Assembly (NCBI RefSeq): GCF_001425785.1 | Contig: NZ_LMDI01000045.1 | Coordinates: 116,686 to 180,685 of the forward strand | Length of the DNA: 64,000 bases | DNA from: Rhizobacter sp. Root1221 | GTDB lineage: Bacteria; Pseudomonadota; Gammaproteobacteria; Burkholderiales; Burkholderiaceae_C | Direction: 5' to 3' | Shown: one piece after another, positions 21,490 through 32,718 of the stretch | Position numbering within the stretch: position 1 is the stretch's first letter | Layout: each line of letters opens with the position of its first letter | Translations under genes and position numbers: made by a program | Notes under the pieces: model-generated | Seen by the model: the letters and a program-made list of their open reading frames with translations, nothing else | The model's database searches: none | Told to the model about the DNA's origin: nothing

Positions 21490-22098
21490 ATGGACACACG
21501 CTTGCGTTCTGACGCGCTGGAGAACCGCGGGCGCATCCTGAAAGTTGCGGTGGCCGAGTTGACTCATTCCCCCGACGTGGCGCTCAGTGCCATTGCGAAG
21601 AAGGCGGGGGTCGGCCAGGCCACGTTCTACCGAAACTTCCCGAGCCGGGAGGCGCTCGTCATCGAGGTCTACCGCCACGAGATGGAACAGGTTGCCAATC
21701 TCGCGGGCGAACTGCTGCGCACGCGCCCACCGGAGCAAGCCCTGCGCCAGTGGATGGATGGTCTTGCCCAGTACGCGGCGACCAAGGCGGGCTTGCCCGA
21801 CGCGATTGGCAAGGCCGCAAGTGCGCGCGCATGCGCGGGGACGTCCTCGGGCTACGCTTCCGTGCCAGCTGCGGCCCAACTCCTGCTGGACGCCAACCAC
21901 CAAGCAGGAACGATCCGTCCCGGAGTCACCGTGGAGGACTTCTTTCTGGCCATCGCAGGCATTTGGCAGATCGATCCCCGCGGAGATTGGCAACCGCGTC
22001 TTGGCCGGCTCATGGACCTCGTCATGGACGGACTGCGCGTGGGCGCGCCCGGCCCCCTCCCGGGTGCCGAAATCCAATCCAGGCCGGAGCCACGCTGA
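21490..22098 (+). CDS. TetR family transcriptional repressor
   Basis: A 202-residue regulator. The N-terminal HTH region (ILKVAVAELTHSPDVALSAI and AKKAGVGQATFYRNFPSREA) is TetR-type with the usual ATFYRNF recognition end, and the C-terminal half has the SBP-type ligand-binding helices (ALRQWMDGLAQYAATKAGLP). ATG 21490 is preceded by AGGAGG about 10 nt upstream; a GTG at 21481 would overlap the ribosome site. Palindromic operators lie between it and the divergent SDR gene, so it probably represses both. The inducer is unknown. Confidence 0.87.
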   Translation: MDTRLRSDALENRGRILKVAVAELTHSPDVALSAIAKKAGVGQATFYRNFPSREALVIEVYRHEMEQVANLAGELLRTRPPEQALRQWMDGLAQYAATKAGLPDAIGKAASARACAGTSSGYASVPAAAQLLLDANHQAGTIRPGVTVEDFFLAIAGIWQIDPRGDWQPRLGRLMDLVMDGLRVGAPGPLPGAEIQSRPEPR

Positions 22099-22186
22099 AC
22101 GGGCGCGATCGCTGCGTTATAGCGAGCGACGCCGGGACTGTTGAAGCTGGTGGTACTCGCCGTCCAGCCACGCTTTGTCCGTCCAA

Positions 22187-22206
22187 GCCAACCGCCCCTG
22201 GTTGGC
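22187..22206. terminator. Hairpin between convergent tetR-type and chemoreceptor genes
   Basis: GCCAACC/GGTTGGC, 7-bp perfect stem with a 6-nt loop, lies between the stop codons of the TetR gene (+) and the chemoreceptor gene (-). On the plus strand it is followed by a T-rich stretch (TCTTTCT). Confidence 0.45.
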
Positions 22207-22248
22207 CTGGTCTTTCTCGTGGTCGCTGCCCTCAGCGAAACACGTTCT

Positions 22249-23820
22249 TCACGCGCTCGCGCCCGCGAACTTCCCTGCACCCTGGGTGCCGTGAGGGGCC
22301 AGCCGGAACACCGACACCGCCTGCACCAACTGCTGCGCCTGGCCCTTCAGGCTCTCTGCAGCGGCAGCGCTCTCTTCCACCAGCGCGGCATTCTGCTGCG
22401 TAGCCTGGTCCATCTGGCTCACCGCTTCGCCCACCTGCCCGACGCCGGCACTCTGTTCCGTGCTGGCGGTGCTGATCTCGCCCACGATGTCGGCAACGCG
22501 CTTGATCGAACCCACCACTTCGGTCATCGTGGCTCCAGCTTGGTCGACGAGCATCGTGCCCCGCTCGACGCGTTCGACGCTGGCCGTGATCAGCGTCTTG
22601 ATTTCCTTGGCCGCCTCGGCGCTGCGCTGGGCCAGGTTGCGCACTTCGGAAGCCACTACCGCGAAGCCACGGCCCTGTTCACCGGCGCGCGCGGCTTCTA
22701 CCGCGGCGTTGAGCGCGAGGATGTTGGTCTGGAAGGCGATGCCATCGATGACGCTGAGGATGTCGGTGATCTTCTTGGAGCTGTCGTTGATGCCCTTCAT
22801 GGTTTCGACCACCTGGCTCACGACCTCGCCGCCCTTGACGGCGATCGAGGAAGCGCTCAGCGCCAGTTGATTGGCCTGCCTGGCGTTGTCGGCGTTTTGC
22901 TTGGCGGTCGAGCCGAGTTGCTCCATCGACGCAGCGGTCTCTTCGAGCGCGCTGGCCTGCTCTTCGGTGCGCTGGCTCAGATCCACGTTGCCTTGCGCGA
23001 TCTGAGAACTGGCGGTGGCCACGCTCTCGGAGTTCTGGCGCACGTCGCTGACCACGCGGACCAGGCTGGACTGCATGTCCTTCAACGCGAGCAGCAATTG
23101 AGCGGTTTCGTCCTGGCCCTGCACGTCGATGCTGATCATCAGATCGCCGTCGGCCACCGCGCGCGAAATCGCCAATGCTTGACCGAGCGGACGCGTGATG
23201 GTGCGGCAAAACAGCACGGCGCCGAACAAGGCCAGTGCGCAGACCATCAGCATGAGCGCCAGGCTGATCACCGTGGCGCGCTTGCCGGCCGCTTCGGCCT
23301 CGGCTGAAATGGCCGCGCTGCCGGCAGCGATCTTGTCGCCCGCCTCAGCCAGGAGCCGGATTGGCTCGCGGTCCATGCCTTGAACCGCCTGGTCACCCAC
23401 GGCCGGGTCGAAGCCGGCCGCCTTGAAGGACTCGAAGGCCTTCTGGTAGCTCTGTCCCATCGCGGAGTGCGCGTCGCCGAACTTCTCCACAAGCGACTTC
23501 TCGCCACCAGCGGGTAGCGCCGTGGCCAGTTCCTTGATCTTTTCGCCCATTTCGCGCTCGATCTTGTTGAAGGCGCTCCAATGCGCCTCCAGCGCCTTCG
23601 GATCTTTGCCGCGCAACAGCGTATTTTTCCACTCTTGGACCTGCGTCTTGAACGAAACGGCCAGGTTGTTGACTGTGCTTTGGTTGTTGTGGCTTGCCTG
23701 CACCGTCGTGGCGTAGGTATTGAGCGACTGATTCAGGCTGTGGATGCCGTACAGCGCGGCGCAAAGAACCAGAAGTAAGGCCGCGGCAAAGGCCAGCGGG
23801 AGTTTCACGCCGAGTTTCAT
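22249..23820 (-). CDS. Methyl-accepting chemotaxis protein (4HB sensor, HAMP)
   Basis: A 523-residue transmembrane chemoreceptor. TM1 spans about 7-27, a four-helix-bundle periplasmic sensor about 30-185, TM2 about 186-208, HAMP about 210-262, then a long signalling coiled coil. Its hairpin tip is [20 protein letters not shown] followed by [20 protein letters not shown]. There is no C-terminal CheR-docking pentapeptide; it ends in a Gly/Ala-rich tail. ATG 23820 has AAGGA 9 nt upstream and the [12 protein letters not shown] start is typical of betaproteobacterial receptors. No che genes are nearby, so it is an orphan receptor. The ligand is unknown. Confidence 0.9.
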   Translation of the reverse strand: MKLGVKLPLAFAAALLLVLCAALYGIHSLNQSLNTYATTVQASHNNQSTVNNLAVSFKTQVQEWKNTLLRGKDPKALEAHWSAFNKIEREMGEKIKELATALPAGGEKSLVEKFGDAHSAMGQSYQKAFESFKAAGFDPAVGDQAVQGMDREPIRLLAEAGDKIAAGSAAISAEAEAAGKRATVISLALMLMVCALALFGAVLFCRTITRPLGQALAISRAVADGDLMISIDVQGQDETAQLLLALKDMQSSLVRVVSDVRQNSESVATASSQIAQGNVDLSQRTEEQASALEETAASMEQLGSTAKQNADNARQANQLALSASSIAVKGGEVVSQVVETMKGINDSSKKITDILSVIDGIAFQTNILALNAAVEAARAGEQGRGFAVVASEVRNLAQRSAEAAKEIKTLITASVERVERGTMLVDQAGATMTEVVGSIKRVADIVGEISTASTEQSAGVGQVGEAVSQMDQATQQNAALVEESAAAAESLKGQAQQLVQAVSVFRLAPHGTQGAGKFAGASA

Positions 23821-24517
23821 GAAGGGTGTCCTTGGGGGGAACTGCTGGAAGCTGCGCCACACCGAAGCGTTCTTCTGCCTCTCGTGTCTTTTTGGCGGGT
23901 GGTGCAGGTTCGGGGGAAGGAGGACACGTGCAATTGGCGACAAGGGGAGTTTCGGCGCCTGGCAAGATTCCTTGAGGGGCGATTTTGGCCAATCCTCCCC
24001 CTTGGATGCGCATCGGACTGGTGCCAGGGAGCGAGCCGCGCTGCCACGCGACCTCGTCGTGCGCGAGCGCCGGGGAGTCCCACTGCTCGGTGACCTTCAC
24101 CTCCGCTCACGCGCGAGCCATGACCACGGGGTCTGAAAAGTCGGGCAGGTGCGGCGCGGCGACCGCGCGCTCCAGCTGCCTGCGCATCACGATGCGATGA
24201 CGCAGCGGGATGGAATAGCCCGGACGCCAACGCCATGCTCAGGTCTTTCGGCAGGTTGTGGGGCGACCTTCTACCGGCCTTGCAGCGCACTGCCCGGTTG
24301 CCATGACTTCGGCGCCGGCCGCGCGTCGCCGGTCACCGGCCGGATGACACCCCCCGCAGCAGCCTGAGGGCGAACCGGCGCCACCACCGCGCGAGCGTTC
24401 ACCCGCCGCCTTGTTCGCGGTCAAGCCTCGGGGCCTCGGCAACCCGGCCAGCGACAATTGGCGAATGCGGCTGGAGGCTCTTCCTACGACGGACTTGTAC
24501 AGAGAACGCTGCGCGCC
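23821..24517. other. Noncoding or decayed region between chemoreceptor and guaA
   Basis: About 700 bp without a convincing gene. On the minus strand, protein-like pieces occur in different frames, such as [20 protein letters not shown] (near 24040-24100) and a piece with PLRHRIVMRRQLERAV (near 24150-24250). They are short, out of phase and unrecognised; they could be remnants of a lost gene. No tRNA was seen here although this is the downstream flank of guaA. Confidence 0.35.
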
Positions 24518-26098
24518 TCACTCCCACTCAATGGTCGCAGGCGGCTTGCTCGACACGTCGTAGGCCACCCGGTTGATGCCGCGCACCTCGTTGATGATGC
24601 GGCCCGACACCTTCTTGAGCAGGCTGTACGGCAACTCGGCCCAGTCGGCGGTCATGAAGTCGGTGGTCTGCACGGCACGCAGCGCAACGACGTAGTCGTA
24701 GGTGCGGCCGTCACCCATGACACCCACGCTCTTGACGGGCAGGAACACCACGAACGCCTGGCTCGTCAGCTCGTACCAGGTCTTGCCCGAAGCGGTGTCG
24801 CGGGTGTTGCGCAGTTCCTCGATGAAAATGGCGTCGGCACGGCGCAGCAGGTCGGCGTACTCGCGCTTGACCTCGCCGAGGATGCGCACGCCAAGGCCCG
24901 GGCCCGGGAACGGGTGGCGGTACACCATCTCGGGCGGCAGGCCCAGGGCCACGCCCAGTTCGCGCACTTCGTCCTTGAACAGCTCGCGCAGTGGCTCCAG
25001 CAGCTTCAGGCCCAGTGTCTCGGGCAGGCCACCCACGTTGTGGTGGCTCTTGATGGTGGCCTTCTTGCTCTTCGTACCACCCGACTCCACCACGTCGGGG
25101 TAGATGGTGCCTTGCGCCAGCCAGCGGGCGTTCGTGAGCTTCTTGGCCTCGGCCTGGAACACCTCGACGAACTCGCGGCCGATGATCTTGCGCTTCTTCT
25201 CGGGGTCGGTCACGCCGACCAGGTGGCCGAGGAACTGGTCGCTCGCGTCCACGTGGATGACCTTGGCGTGCAGCCGGCCCACGAACATGTCCATCACGAG
25301 CTGGCCTTCGTTCTGGCGCAACAGGCCGTGGTCGACGAAGACGCAGGTGAGCTGGTCGCCGATGGCGCGGTGGATCAGCGCGGCGGCCACGCTGGAATCG
25401 ACCCCACCCGACAGGCCGAGGATGACCTCTTCGTCACCCACCTGCTCGCGGATGCGTTCCACGGCTTCGGTGATGTAGTCGCGCATGACCCAGTCGGGCT
25501 TGACCTTCGCGATGTCGAGCACGAAACGGCGCAGCAGCGCCTCGCCCTGCAGCGTGTGCGTGACCTCGGGGTGGAACTGCACGGCGTAGTAGCCCCGGGC
25601 CTCGTCGGCCATGCCGGCGATGGGGCAGCTGGGCGTGGACGCCATCAGCTTGAAACCCGGCGGCAGTTCGGTGACCTTGTCGCCGTGGCTCATCCACACC
25701 TTGAGCATGCCGTGGCCTTCGGCCGTGCTGAAGTCCTCGATGGCCTGCAGCAGCGCGGTGTGCCCGTGCGCCCGCACCTCGGCGTAGCCGAACTCGCGGT
25801 GGTCGCTCCACTCGACCTTGCCGCCAAGCTGGACCGCCATGGTCTGCATGCCATAGCAGATGCCCAGCACCGGCACGCCGGCATCCCACACGGCTTGCGG
25901 CGCGCGCAACTGGTGGTCTTCATACGTGCTGGCGTGACTGCCTGACAAGATGATGCCCTTGGGCGCGAATTCCCGGATGAAGTCGTCGCTGACGTCGTTC
26001 GGGTGGATCTCGCAGTAGACGTGGGCTTCGCGCACGCGGCGCGCGATGAGCTGGGTGACCTGGGAGCCGAAGTCGAGGATCAGGATCTTGTCGTGCAT
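24518..26098 (-). CDS. guaA: GMP synthase (glutamine-hydrolysing)
   Basis: A 526-residue GMP synthase converting XMP, ATP and glutamine to GMP. The class I glutamine amidotransferase domain (about 4-195) has Cys 81 in GICYGMQ and His 176/Glu 178 in FHPEV. The ATP pyrophosphatase domain carries SGGVDSS at 230-236, and the C-terminal dimerisation domain ends PPATIEWE. The ATG at 26098 ([13 protein letters not shown]) is the family start; a longer in-frame start at 26134 lacks support. It lies 117 bp downstream of guaB on the same strand, probably one operon. The 3' end adjoins the accessory block. Confidence 0.98.
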   Translation of the reverse strand: MHDKILILDFGSQVTQLIARRVREAHVYCEIHPNDVSDDFIREFAPKGIILSGSHASTYEDHQLRAPQAVWDAGVPVLGICYGMQTMAVQLGGKVEWSDHREFGYAEVRAHGHTALLQAIEDFSTAEGHGMLKVWMSHGDKVTELPPGFKLMASTPSCPIAGMADEARGYYAVQFHPEVTHTLQGEALLRRFVLDIAKVKPDWVMRDYITEAVERIREQVGDEEVILGLSGGVDSSVAAALIHRAIGDQLTCVFVDHGLLRQNEGQLVMDMFVGRLHAKVIHVDASDQFLGHLVGVTDPEKKRKIIGREFVEVFQAEAKKLTNARWLAQGTIYPDVVESGGTKSKKATIKSHHNVGGLPETLGLKLLEPLRELFKDEVRELGVALGLPPEMVYRHPFPGPGLGVRILGEVKREYADLLRRADAIFIEELRNTRDTASGKTWYELTSQAFVVFLPVKSVGVMGDGRTYDYVVALRAVQTTDFMTADWAELPYSLLKKVSGRIINEVRGINRVAYDVSSKPPATIEWE

Positions 26099-26215
26099 GC
26101 TGCTGCTGCGAGAGAGGGAATCAATGGGCGGCACCGGCAGCGGGCTCGAATCCAGGCCGCGGCTGGTGCCGGAAGTGACGGAACGCGAGCACGGTGGACA
26201 CGCGTTCGACGCGCG

Positions 26216-27717
<1,502 letters not shown>

Positions 27718-27902
27718 CGGACTCCGGAGCCTCCCTCGCTGCCCCGGGCCCTCCCCGACCGGGACAGGGCCACGGAACCTGGCCGGCGAGCCACGCTCAA
27801 ACCGGCAATACTTCACGTTCGACAACCGGTCCTCGCCGCCCCACACAAACCGTGACAGTGAGGGGGGTCCGCACACCTCGGCGCGGCACTACACTTTCGC
27901 CC

Positions 27903-28433
27903 ATGAAATTCAGCCCTTCCCGCCTCTCCCTGCAACTGGGCCTGTCGATGGTCGCCGCCGGCTTCGCCCTGGGGGTCTGCACCAGTGCCCAGGCCCAGTG
28001 GAAGTGGCGCGACACCAACAACCGCGTCCAATACAGCGACCTGCCCCCGCCCAGCACGGTGCCCGAATCGGCCATCCTGCAGCGCCCGGTGGGTGCCCGC
28101 CGCAGCGGCCCGCAATTCACGCCGGCGGCGCCGTCGGCCCCCGCTGCTGCCGAGGCGGCCAGCGGCCCGGCCCGCACGTCCGACCCGGAACTCGAAGCCA
28201 AGCGCAAGAAGGCCGAGCAGGACCAGGCCGCTGCCCGCAAGGCCGAGGAAGACAAGATCAACGCCGCCAAGGCCGAGAACTGCACCCGGGCCAAGTCGTA
28301 CCTGAAGGCCATCGACGAAGGCCAGCGCATGGCCCGCACGAACGCCAACGGCGAACGCGAGGTGTACGACGACAAGATCCGCGCCGAGGAAAGCAAGCGC
28401 ACCCGCGACATCATCGCGTCCGACTGCAAGTGA
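27903..28433 (+). CDS. DUF4124-domain secreted protein
   Basis: A 176-residue protein with a Sec signal peptide ending at AQAQ and an adjacent DUF4124 motif (WKWRDTNNRVQYSDLPPPST), the short beta-hairpin module common in betaproteobacterial envelope proteins. The rest is Pro/Ala-rich, then a charged helix (ELEAKRKKAEQDQAAARKAE) likely to form a coiled coil, with a conserved-looking Cys pair (ENCTRAKSYL and SDCK at the C-terminus). Function unknown. The gene commonly sits beside guaB and rnfH in this order of bacteria. A hairpin follows the stop. Confidence 0.8.
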   Translation: MKFSPSRLSLQLGLSMVAAGFALGVCTSAQAQWKWRDTNNRVQYSDLPPPSTVPESAILQRPVGARRSGPQFTPAAPSAPAAAEAASGPARTSDPELEAKRKKAEQDQAAARKAEEDKINAAKAENCTRAKSYLKAIDEGQRMARTNANGEREVYDDKIRAEESKRTRDIIASDCK

Positions 28434-28439
28434 TGCGGC

Positions 28440-28466
28440 GGCGTCAGCCCTTCGGGCGCTGACGCC
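28440..28466. terminator. Convergent terminator hairpin overlapping the end of rnfH
   Basis: GGCGTCAGC/GCTGACGCC, a perfect 9-bp stem with a 9-nt loop, begins 6 nt after the DUF4124 gene stop. Most of it lies inside the last codons and stop of rnfH on the other strand, so the two convergent genes share it. CCTTCT follows. Confidence 0.55.
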
Positions 28467-28746
28467 CCTTCTGCCCGTGCCGCAGCCGCCGGGCCTCCTT
28501 CGGGTCCACCGTCAGGCCGCGGTACACCTCCACCCGGTCGGCATCTCGCAGCACATGACCGGGTTCGCAGGAGCGGCCCCACACGCCCAGCGCGGCATCC
28601 GCCAGCCCGGGAAACTCCGCCAGCAGCCCGCTGGCGGCCAGCGCCTGGGCGGCCGTGCTGCCCGCCGGCAGCACGAGTGCCACGCGGCGCACGTCGTGCG
28701 GCGCGGGGCCCCAGACCACCTCGACGCGCAGCTCAGCGGGGGCCAT
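28444..28746 (-). CDS. rnfH: RnfH family ubiquitin-fold protein
   Basis: A 100-residue beta-grasp protein of the RnfH family: [20 protein letters not shown] at the N-terminus and [20 protein letters not shown] near the end are typical. It overlaps ratA by 14 bp, the classic RatA-RnfH pair of proteobacteria. The role is unsettled; the name comes from linkage to Rnf genes elsewhere. Confidence 0.9.
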   Translation of the reverse strand: MAPAELRVEVVWGPAPHDVRRVALVLPAGSTAAQALAASGLLAEFPGLADAALGVWGRSCEPGHVLRDADRVEVYRGLTVDPKEARRLRHGQKGRQRPKG

Positions 28747-29188
28747 ACACCTGTTCGGCGCGCTTGACGAACGAGTCCACGAACGTGTTGGCGATTCGGT
28801 CGAACACCGGGCTCAGCAGCATCTCGAACGCGAAGTTCGAGAACACGTACTTCATCTCGAACTCCACCTTGCACGCCTTCTGCTCGGTGCCGGCCGGTGC
28901 CGGCAGCGGTGTGAAGCGCCAGGTGCCGTGGAGTATCGAGAACGGCCCGTCGACCAACTCCACCGTGACGCTGGCGTCCGGCACGTGGGTGTTGCGGGTG
29001 GTGAATGCGTGGCGCGCCCCGGCGTATGAGAGGTGCAGGCGCGCGGTCATGCCGGTGGCGGTTTCCTCCAGCACGTCGGCCTTCTGGCACCAGGGCAGGA
29101 ACTTCGGATACTCGCGCACGTCGGTCACCAGGCGGTACATCTCGGCAGGCGAATACCAAAGGAGGACGGACTTCTTGATGTGCTTCAT
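28733..29188 (-). CDS. ratA: RatA / COQ10-type START-domain protein
   Basis: A 151-residue SRPBCC (START-like) protein. Signature regions are [20 protein letters not shown] and [20 protein letters not shown]. Homologues bind ubiquinone (COQ10 type), and the E. coli RatA was described as an inhibitor of 70S ribosome assembly. [10 protein letters not shown] at 29188 is taken as the start; in-frame ATGs upstream overlap the divergent smpB promoter. Overlaps rnfH by 14 bp. Confidence 0.9.
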   Translation of the reverse strand: MKHIKKSVLLWYSPAEMYRLVTDVREYPKFLPWCQKADVLEETATGMTARLHLSYAGARHAFTTRNTHVPDASVTVELVDGPFSILHGTWRFTPLPAPAGTEQKACKVEFEMKYVFSNFAFEMLLSPVFDRIANTFVDSFVKRAEQVYGPR

Positions 29189-29206
29189 ACAATGCACGGA
29201 TTGTAT
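29187..29206. promoter_or_regulatory. Symmetric element in the ratA-smpB divergent promoter
   Basis: ATACAAT/ATTGTAT inverted repeat with a 6-nt spacer inside the 46-bp gap between the divergent starts. It is A+T-rich against the surroundings, so it may hold the -10 elements for one or both directions. Confidence 0.35.
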
Positions 29207-29234
29207 TGAGAGCGAGCGTCCCCACCTCACCGCC

Positions 29235-29699
29235 ATGTCCATTGCCGAAAACCGAAGAGCCCGATACGACTACCACCTCGAAGAACAGCACGAGGCCGGG
29301 ATGGTGCTGCAAGGCTGGGAGATCAAGGCCATCCGGGCGGGCCAGGTCCAGCTGACCGATGGCTACGTCGTCATCCGTGACGGCGAGCTGTACCTGATCG
29401 GCTGCCGCATCAACGCGTTGCGCAGCGCCTCCACCCACGTCAACCCCGAGGCCGACCGCACGAAAAAGCTCCTGCTGCACAAGGAGGAGATCAAGCGCCT
29501 GGTGGGCAAGGTGGAGCAAAAAGGCTTCACCCTCGTCCCCCTCGACCTGCACTACAAGGACGGCCGCGTGAAGGCGCAGATCGCCCTGGCGAAGGGCAAG
29601 GCCGAGCATGACAAGCGGAACTCCGTGAAGGAAAAGGACTGGGAGAGGGAAAAGGGGCGGCTGATGAGACATAAGGTCTCATCAGGTCCGAAGGACTGA
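29235..29699 (+). CDS. smpB: SsrA-binding protein SmpB
   Basis: A 154-residue SmpB, partner of tmRNA in trans-translation. The OB-fold core contains [20 protein letters not shown] and [20 protein letters not shown]. The C-terminal tail [20 protein letters not shown] is the helix that enters the decoding centre. The protein normally ends near GRLMRHK; here it is extended by SSGPKD because the 3' end of the gene is the first unit of a repeat that is copied twice more downstream. The tmRNA gene itself is not in the window. Confidence 0.95.
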   Translation: MSIAENRRARYDYHLEEQHEAGMVLQGWEIKAIRAGQVQLTDGYVVIRDGELYLIGCRINALRSASTHVNPEADRTKKLLLHKEEIKRLVGKVEQKGFTLVPLDLHYKDGRVKAQIALAKGKAEHDKRNSVKEKDWEREKGRLMRHKVSSGPKD

Positions 29700-29864
29700 G
29701 CGGCGAAGCCGGTCACCGGACCTTTCGCCGCAGGCAAAAGGGGCAGACATAAGGTCTCATCAGGTCCGAAGGACTGAGCGGCGAAGCCGGTCACCGGACC
29801 TTTCGCCGCAGGCAAAAGGGGCGGCTGATGAGACATAAGGTCTCATCAGGTCCGAAGGACTGAG
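29650..29864 (+). repeat. Tandem repeat made from the 3' end of smpB
   Basis: Three units begin at 29650 (86 bp), 29736 (78 bp, lacking 8 bp GGCTGATG) and 29814 (51 bp, partial), each starting AAAAGGGGC. Unit 1 covers the last 16 codons and stop of smpB. Each full unit holds hairpins: TGATGAGAC/GTCTCATCA with a 5-nt loop (29662-29684), and GGCGAA...TTCGCC enclosing CCGGT/ACCGG. The copies are otherwise identical to the eye, so the amplification is recent or maintained. Confidence 0.85.
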
Positions 29865-29877
29865 CCCTCCCCCGTCA

Positions 29878-29948
29878 CCCCGACGAAAGTCGGGGCCCAT
29901 CGATTCTTCAGTGCGCCCTCGGGCGGTGGGTCCCGGCGTTCGCCGGGA
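29878..29948. terminator. Two REP-like hairpins between smpB and metC
   Basis: CCCCGAC-GAAA-GTCGGGG (29878-29895) and TCCCGGCG-TT-CGCCGGGA (29931-29948) lie between convergent smpB and the metC-like gene. Similar CCCGGC/GCCGGG stems followed by GAtGACcGC recur at 63860-63947 and a GAAA-looped one at 53134, so these belong to a dispersed intergenic family and may act as terminators. Confidence 0.55.
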
Positions 29949-29963
29949 TGACCGCTTTGTCCG

Positions 29964-31151
29964 CTAGCGCCCCACCACCGTCAGCGCCTGCGCGCAGTCC
30001 GCGATCAGGTCATCCACCGCCTCGAGCCCCAGCGAGAACCGCACCACGGCCCCCTTCCACGTGGGCTTGGCCCGCATGGACGCGAGGCCGTACGGCACCA
30101 CCAGGCTCACCGGGCCGGCCCACGAGAAGCCGATCTTGAACAGTTGCAGCGCATCGACGAAGGCATCCACCTGCGCCGCGCTGTAGCGCTCGTCGAACAC
30201 CACCGAAAAGAGCCCTGCAGTGCGCCTGGACAACCGCTGCCAGTGGTCGTGGCCCGGGCTTTCCGGCAGCGCCGGGTGCAGCACGTGGGTCACCTCCGGC
30301 CGGGCCTCCCACCATTCGGCCAGGCGCCGGCCCGCCCAATCCTGGGCGTCGTAGCGCAGCGCCATGGTAGGCAGCGCCCGCAGCACCAGCTCGACGTCGT
30401 TGGCCCCCACGCCCCAACCAGTGCGCATGTGGCACAGCTTCAGGCGCAGGTGCAAGGCCTCGTCGCGGGTGGTCACCGAGCCCATCAGCACGTCAGCACC
30501 GCCCGACGCGTATTTGGTCAGCGCCTGGACCGAGATGTCCACGCCCACCGAACCGCCCTCGGCCAACGGCAGGTCGAACGCGTTGAATGCGAGGCCCGCG
30601 CCCCAGGTGTTGTCGAGGGCGGTCAGCACGCCGCGGTGTTTCGCGATGCGCACGAAGGCGGGCAGGTCCGGGAACTCCATGGTCACGGAGCCAGGGGCCT
30701 CCAGCCACACGAGCCGCGTGGCCGGGCCGATCATCGCGGCAAGGGCCGCGGGATCCATCGGGTCGAAGAAGCGGTGCGTGATGCCCCAGGCGGCCAGCTC
30801 GTGGCGGGCGAATTCCTTGTTGGGCCCGTACGCGTTGTCGGGGATCAGCACCTCGTCGCCGTGTTTCAGCAGCGCCATGTCGACCAGCGAAATGGCCGCC
30901 AGGCCACTGGGCACGAGCAAGGTCTGAAGGCCGCCCTCCAGCGAGGCGATGCGCGCCTCGAGCGTGAACGTGGTGGGTGTTCCGTGCAGCCCGTACGTGT
31001 AGCCGGTCTTGTCTTTCCAGGCCCGGGCGTGCAGCGCCGCAGTGTCCTTGAAGATCACGGTGGACGCCTTGAACACCCCCGGCGCCGGGGCGTCGAACCC
31101 CGCGGGCGGCTCGTAGGGGTGGTGGATGAGGCCGGTGCGGGGGTCCGTCAT
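29964..31151 (-). CDS. metC: Cystathionine beta-lyase (PLP-dependent Cys/Met metabolism enzyme)
   Basis: A 395-residue fold-type I PLP enzyme of the Cys/Met metabolism family. Visible features are YTYGLHGTPTTFTLE, TALDNTWGAG (PLP-contacting Asp 180) and the Schiff-base Lys 213 in SVQALTKYASGGADVLMG. The YTYGLHGTPT and NTWGAG patterns match the MetC-type beta-lyases of proteobacteria, which convert cystathionine to homocysteine, pyruvate and ammonia. It starts 4 bp after rimO, so the two are co-transcribed. A moonlighting gamma-lyase activity cannot be excluded. Confidence 0.88.
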   Translation of the reverse strand: MTDPRTGLIHHPYEPPAGFDAPAPGVFKASTVIFKDTAALHARAWKDKTGYTYGLHGTPTTFTLEARIASLEGGLQTLLVPSGLAAISLVDMALLKHGDEVLIPDNAYGPNKEFARHELAAWGITHRFFDPMDPAALAAMIGPATRLVWLEAPGSVTMEFPDLPAFVRIAKHRGVLTALDNTWGAGLAFNAFDLPLAEGGSVGVDISVQALTKYASGGADVLMGSVTTRDEALHLRLKLCHMRTGWGVGANDVELVLRALPTMALRYDAQDWAGRRLAEWWEARPEVTHVLHPALPESPGHDHWQRLSRRTAGLFSVVFDERYSAAQVDAFVDALQLFKIGFSWAGPVSLVVPYGLASMRAKPTWKGAVVRFSLGLEAVDDLIADCAQALTVVGR

Positions 31152-31155
31152 CGGT

Positions 31156-32535
31156 TCAGATCGGCTGGGCGATCAGGTCGTGGCCCTGGGCGCCGACGAT
31201 GCGTGCCTTCGTGAACTCACCCACCTTCAACGTCTTCGAGGCCTTCTCGGGCGGCAGCAGCTTCACGCTGCCGTCGATCTCGGGGGCGTCCGCGTAGCTG
31301 CGCCCCACCCCACCCTTGCGGCCGAGCGCGGGGGCGGAGTCGACCAGCACCTGCATCGTGGCCCCGATGCGCCGGCGCAGCTTCTCGGTGGACACCTCCT
31401 CGGCCACGGCCATGAACCGGGCGCGGCGTTCCTCGCGCACCGCCGCGGGCAGCGCGCCGTCGAGGTCGTTGGCGGTGGCGCCTTCGACCGGCGAGTAGGC
31501 GAACGCCCCGGCCCGGTCGATCTGCGCTTCACGCACGAACGACAGCAGGTGCTCGAACTCGGCCTCGGTTTCGCCGGGGAAGCCGGCAATGAAGGTGCTG
31601 CGCACCACGAGTTCAGGGCAGATCTCGCGCCACTGCTGCAGGCGGTCGAGGTTCTTCTCGCCGTTGGCGGGGCGTTTCATGCGCTTGAGCACGTCCGGGT
31701 GGGAGTGCTGGAACGGCACGTCGAGGTACGGCAGGATCAGGCCCGAGGCCATCAGCGGCAGCACCGCATCCACGTGCGGGTACGGGTAGACGTAGTGCAG
31801 GCGCACCCAGGCGCCGTGTTTGGCAGCCAGCTCGCCCAGCTTCTCGCACAGGTCGAGCATGCGGGTCTTGACGGGCTTGCCGTCCCAGAAACCCATGCGG
31901 TACTTCACGTCGACGCCGTAGGCGCTGGTGTCCTGGCTGATCACCAGCAGTTCCTTGACGCCGGACTCGAACAGGCGGTCGGCCTCGCCCAGCACGTCGC
32001 CGATGGGGCGCGAGACCAGGTCGCCGCGCATGCTCGGGATGATGCAGAAGCTGCAGCGGTGGTTGCAGCCTTCGCTGATCTTCAGGTACGCGTAGTGGCG
32101 CGGTGTGAGCTTGACACCCTGCGCAGGCACCAGGTCGACGAACGGATCGTGGGGCTTCGGCACGTGGGTGTGCACGGCGTCCATCACCTCGTGGGTGGCG
32201 TGCGGGCCGGTCACGGCCAGCACGCTCGGGTGCATCTGGCGCACGAGGTTGCCGCCGCCCTCACCGGCCTTGGCGCCCAGGCAGCCGGTGACGATCACCT
32301 TGCCGTTCTCGGCCAGCGCCTCGCCGATGGTGTCGAGGCTCTCCCTGACGGCATCGTCGATGAACCCGCAGGTATTGACGATGACGAGGTCGGCCCCTGC
32401 AAACGTCTTGGAGGTGTCGTAACCCTCGGCGCGCAGCTGGGTGAGGATCAGTTCGGAGTCTGTCAGGGCCTTCGGGCACCCGAGGGAGACGAAGCCGATC
32501 TTGGGGGCCGGAACGGCGAGCGTGGAAGCAGTCAT
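31156..32535 (-). CDS. rimO: Ribosomal protein S12 methylthiotransferase RimO
   Basis: A 459-residue radical-SAM methylthiotransferase that modifies an Asp of ribosomal protein S12. The N-terminal UPF0004 domain has the first cluster cysteines at 20, 56 and 86 ([25 protein letters not shown]). The radical-SAM domain has Cys 158, 162 and 165 ([13 protein letters not shown]), and a TRAM domain closes the protein. ATG 32535 begins [19 protein letters not shown]. The first 12 codons and leader are repeated at 35669-35718 next to phaR. Confidence 0.95.
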   Translation of the reverse strand: MTASTLAVPAPKIGFVSLGCPKALTDSELILTQLRAEGYDTSKTFAGADLVIVNTCGFIDDAVRESLDTIGEALAENGKVIVTGCLGAKAGEGGGNLVRQMHPSVLAVTGPHATHEVMDAVHTHVPKPHDPFVDLVPAQGVKLTPRHYAYLKISEGCNHRCSFCIIPSMRGDLVSRPIGDVLGEADRLFESGVKELLVISQDTSAYGVDVKYRMGFWDGKPVKTRMLDLCEKLGELAAKHGAWVRLHYVYPYPHVDAVLPLMASGLILPYLDVPFQHSHPDVLKRMKRPANGEKNLDRLQQWREICPELVVRSTFIAGFPGETEAEFEHLLSFVREAQIDRAGAFAYSPVEGATANDLDGALPAAVREERRARFMAVAEEVSTEKLRRRIGATMQVLVDSAPALGRKGGVGRSYADAPEIDGSVKLLPPEKASKTLKVGEFTKARIVGAQGHDLIAQPI

Positions 32536-32555
32536 CCCGGGATTTTCGCCGATCC
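32505..32555. repeat. Left copy of a ~50-bp direct repeat (rimO start region)
   Basis: This segment spans the rimO leader and first ~11 codons. It matches 35669-35718: an identical 11-nt block (GGGCCGGAACG), a 7-8-nt variable block, an identical 20-nt block starting GGAAGCAGTCATCC, then a common GCCGATCC. The two copies are about 3.16 kb apart in the same orientation and bracket the hpf-like/nhaR/membrane/terC genes. Confidence 0.75.
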
Positions 32556-32718
32556 TGAGCCCGTTCGGGCCGCTCTTGGGCGGGAATGGCGCACAGGAGC
32601 GCCCAAAGATGGGTGGTACACCTACCGGAATCCGTTGATTTCCTTGCATTTTCGGGCGATGCAAGCAGGCCAGCACGGGCTTTTCCCGAGCCGGCCTGCC
32701 ACTTGGCACCTCCCCGGG

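Noticed and set aside
23821..24517. tRNA or integrase expected downstream of guaA as an island signature.
   Set aside because: No cloverleaf with TTC-loop consensus and no recombinase motif could be found in this stretch.
29650..29864. CRISPR-like array at the smpB repeats.
   Set aside because: Units are contiguous without unique spacers, contain part of a coding region, and there are no cas genes.
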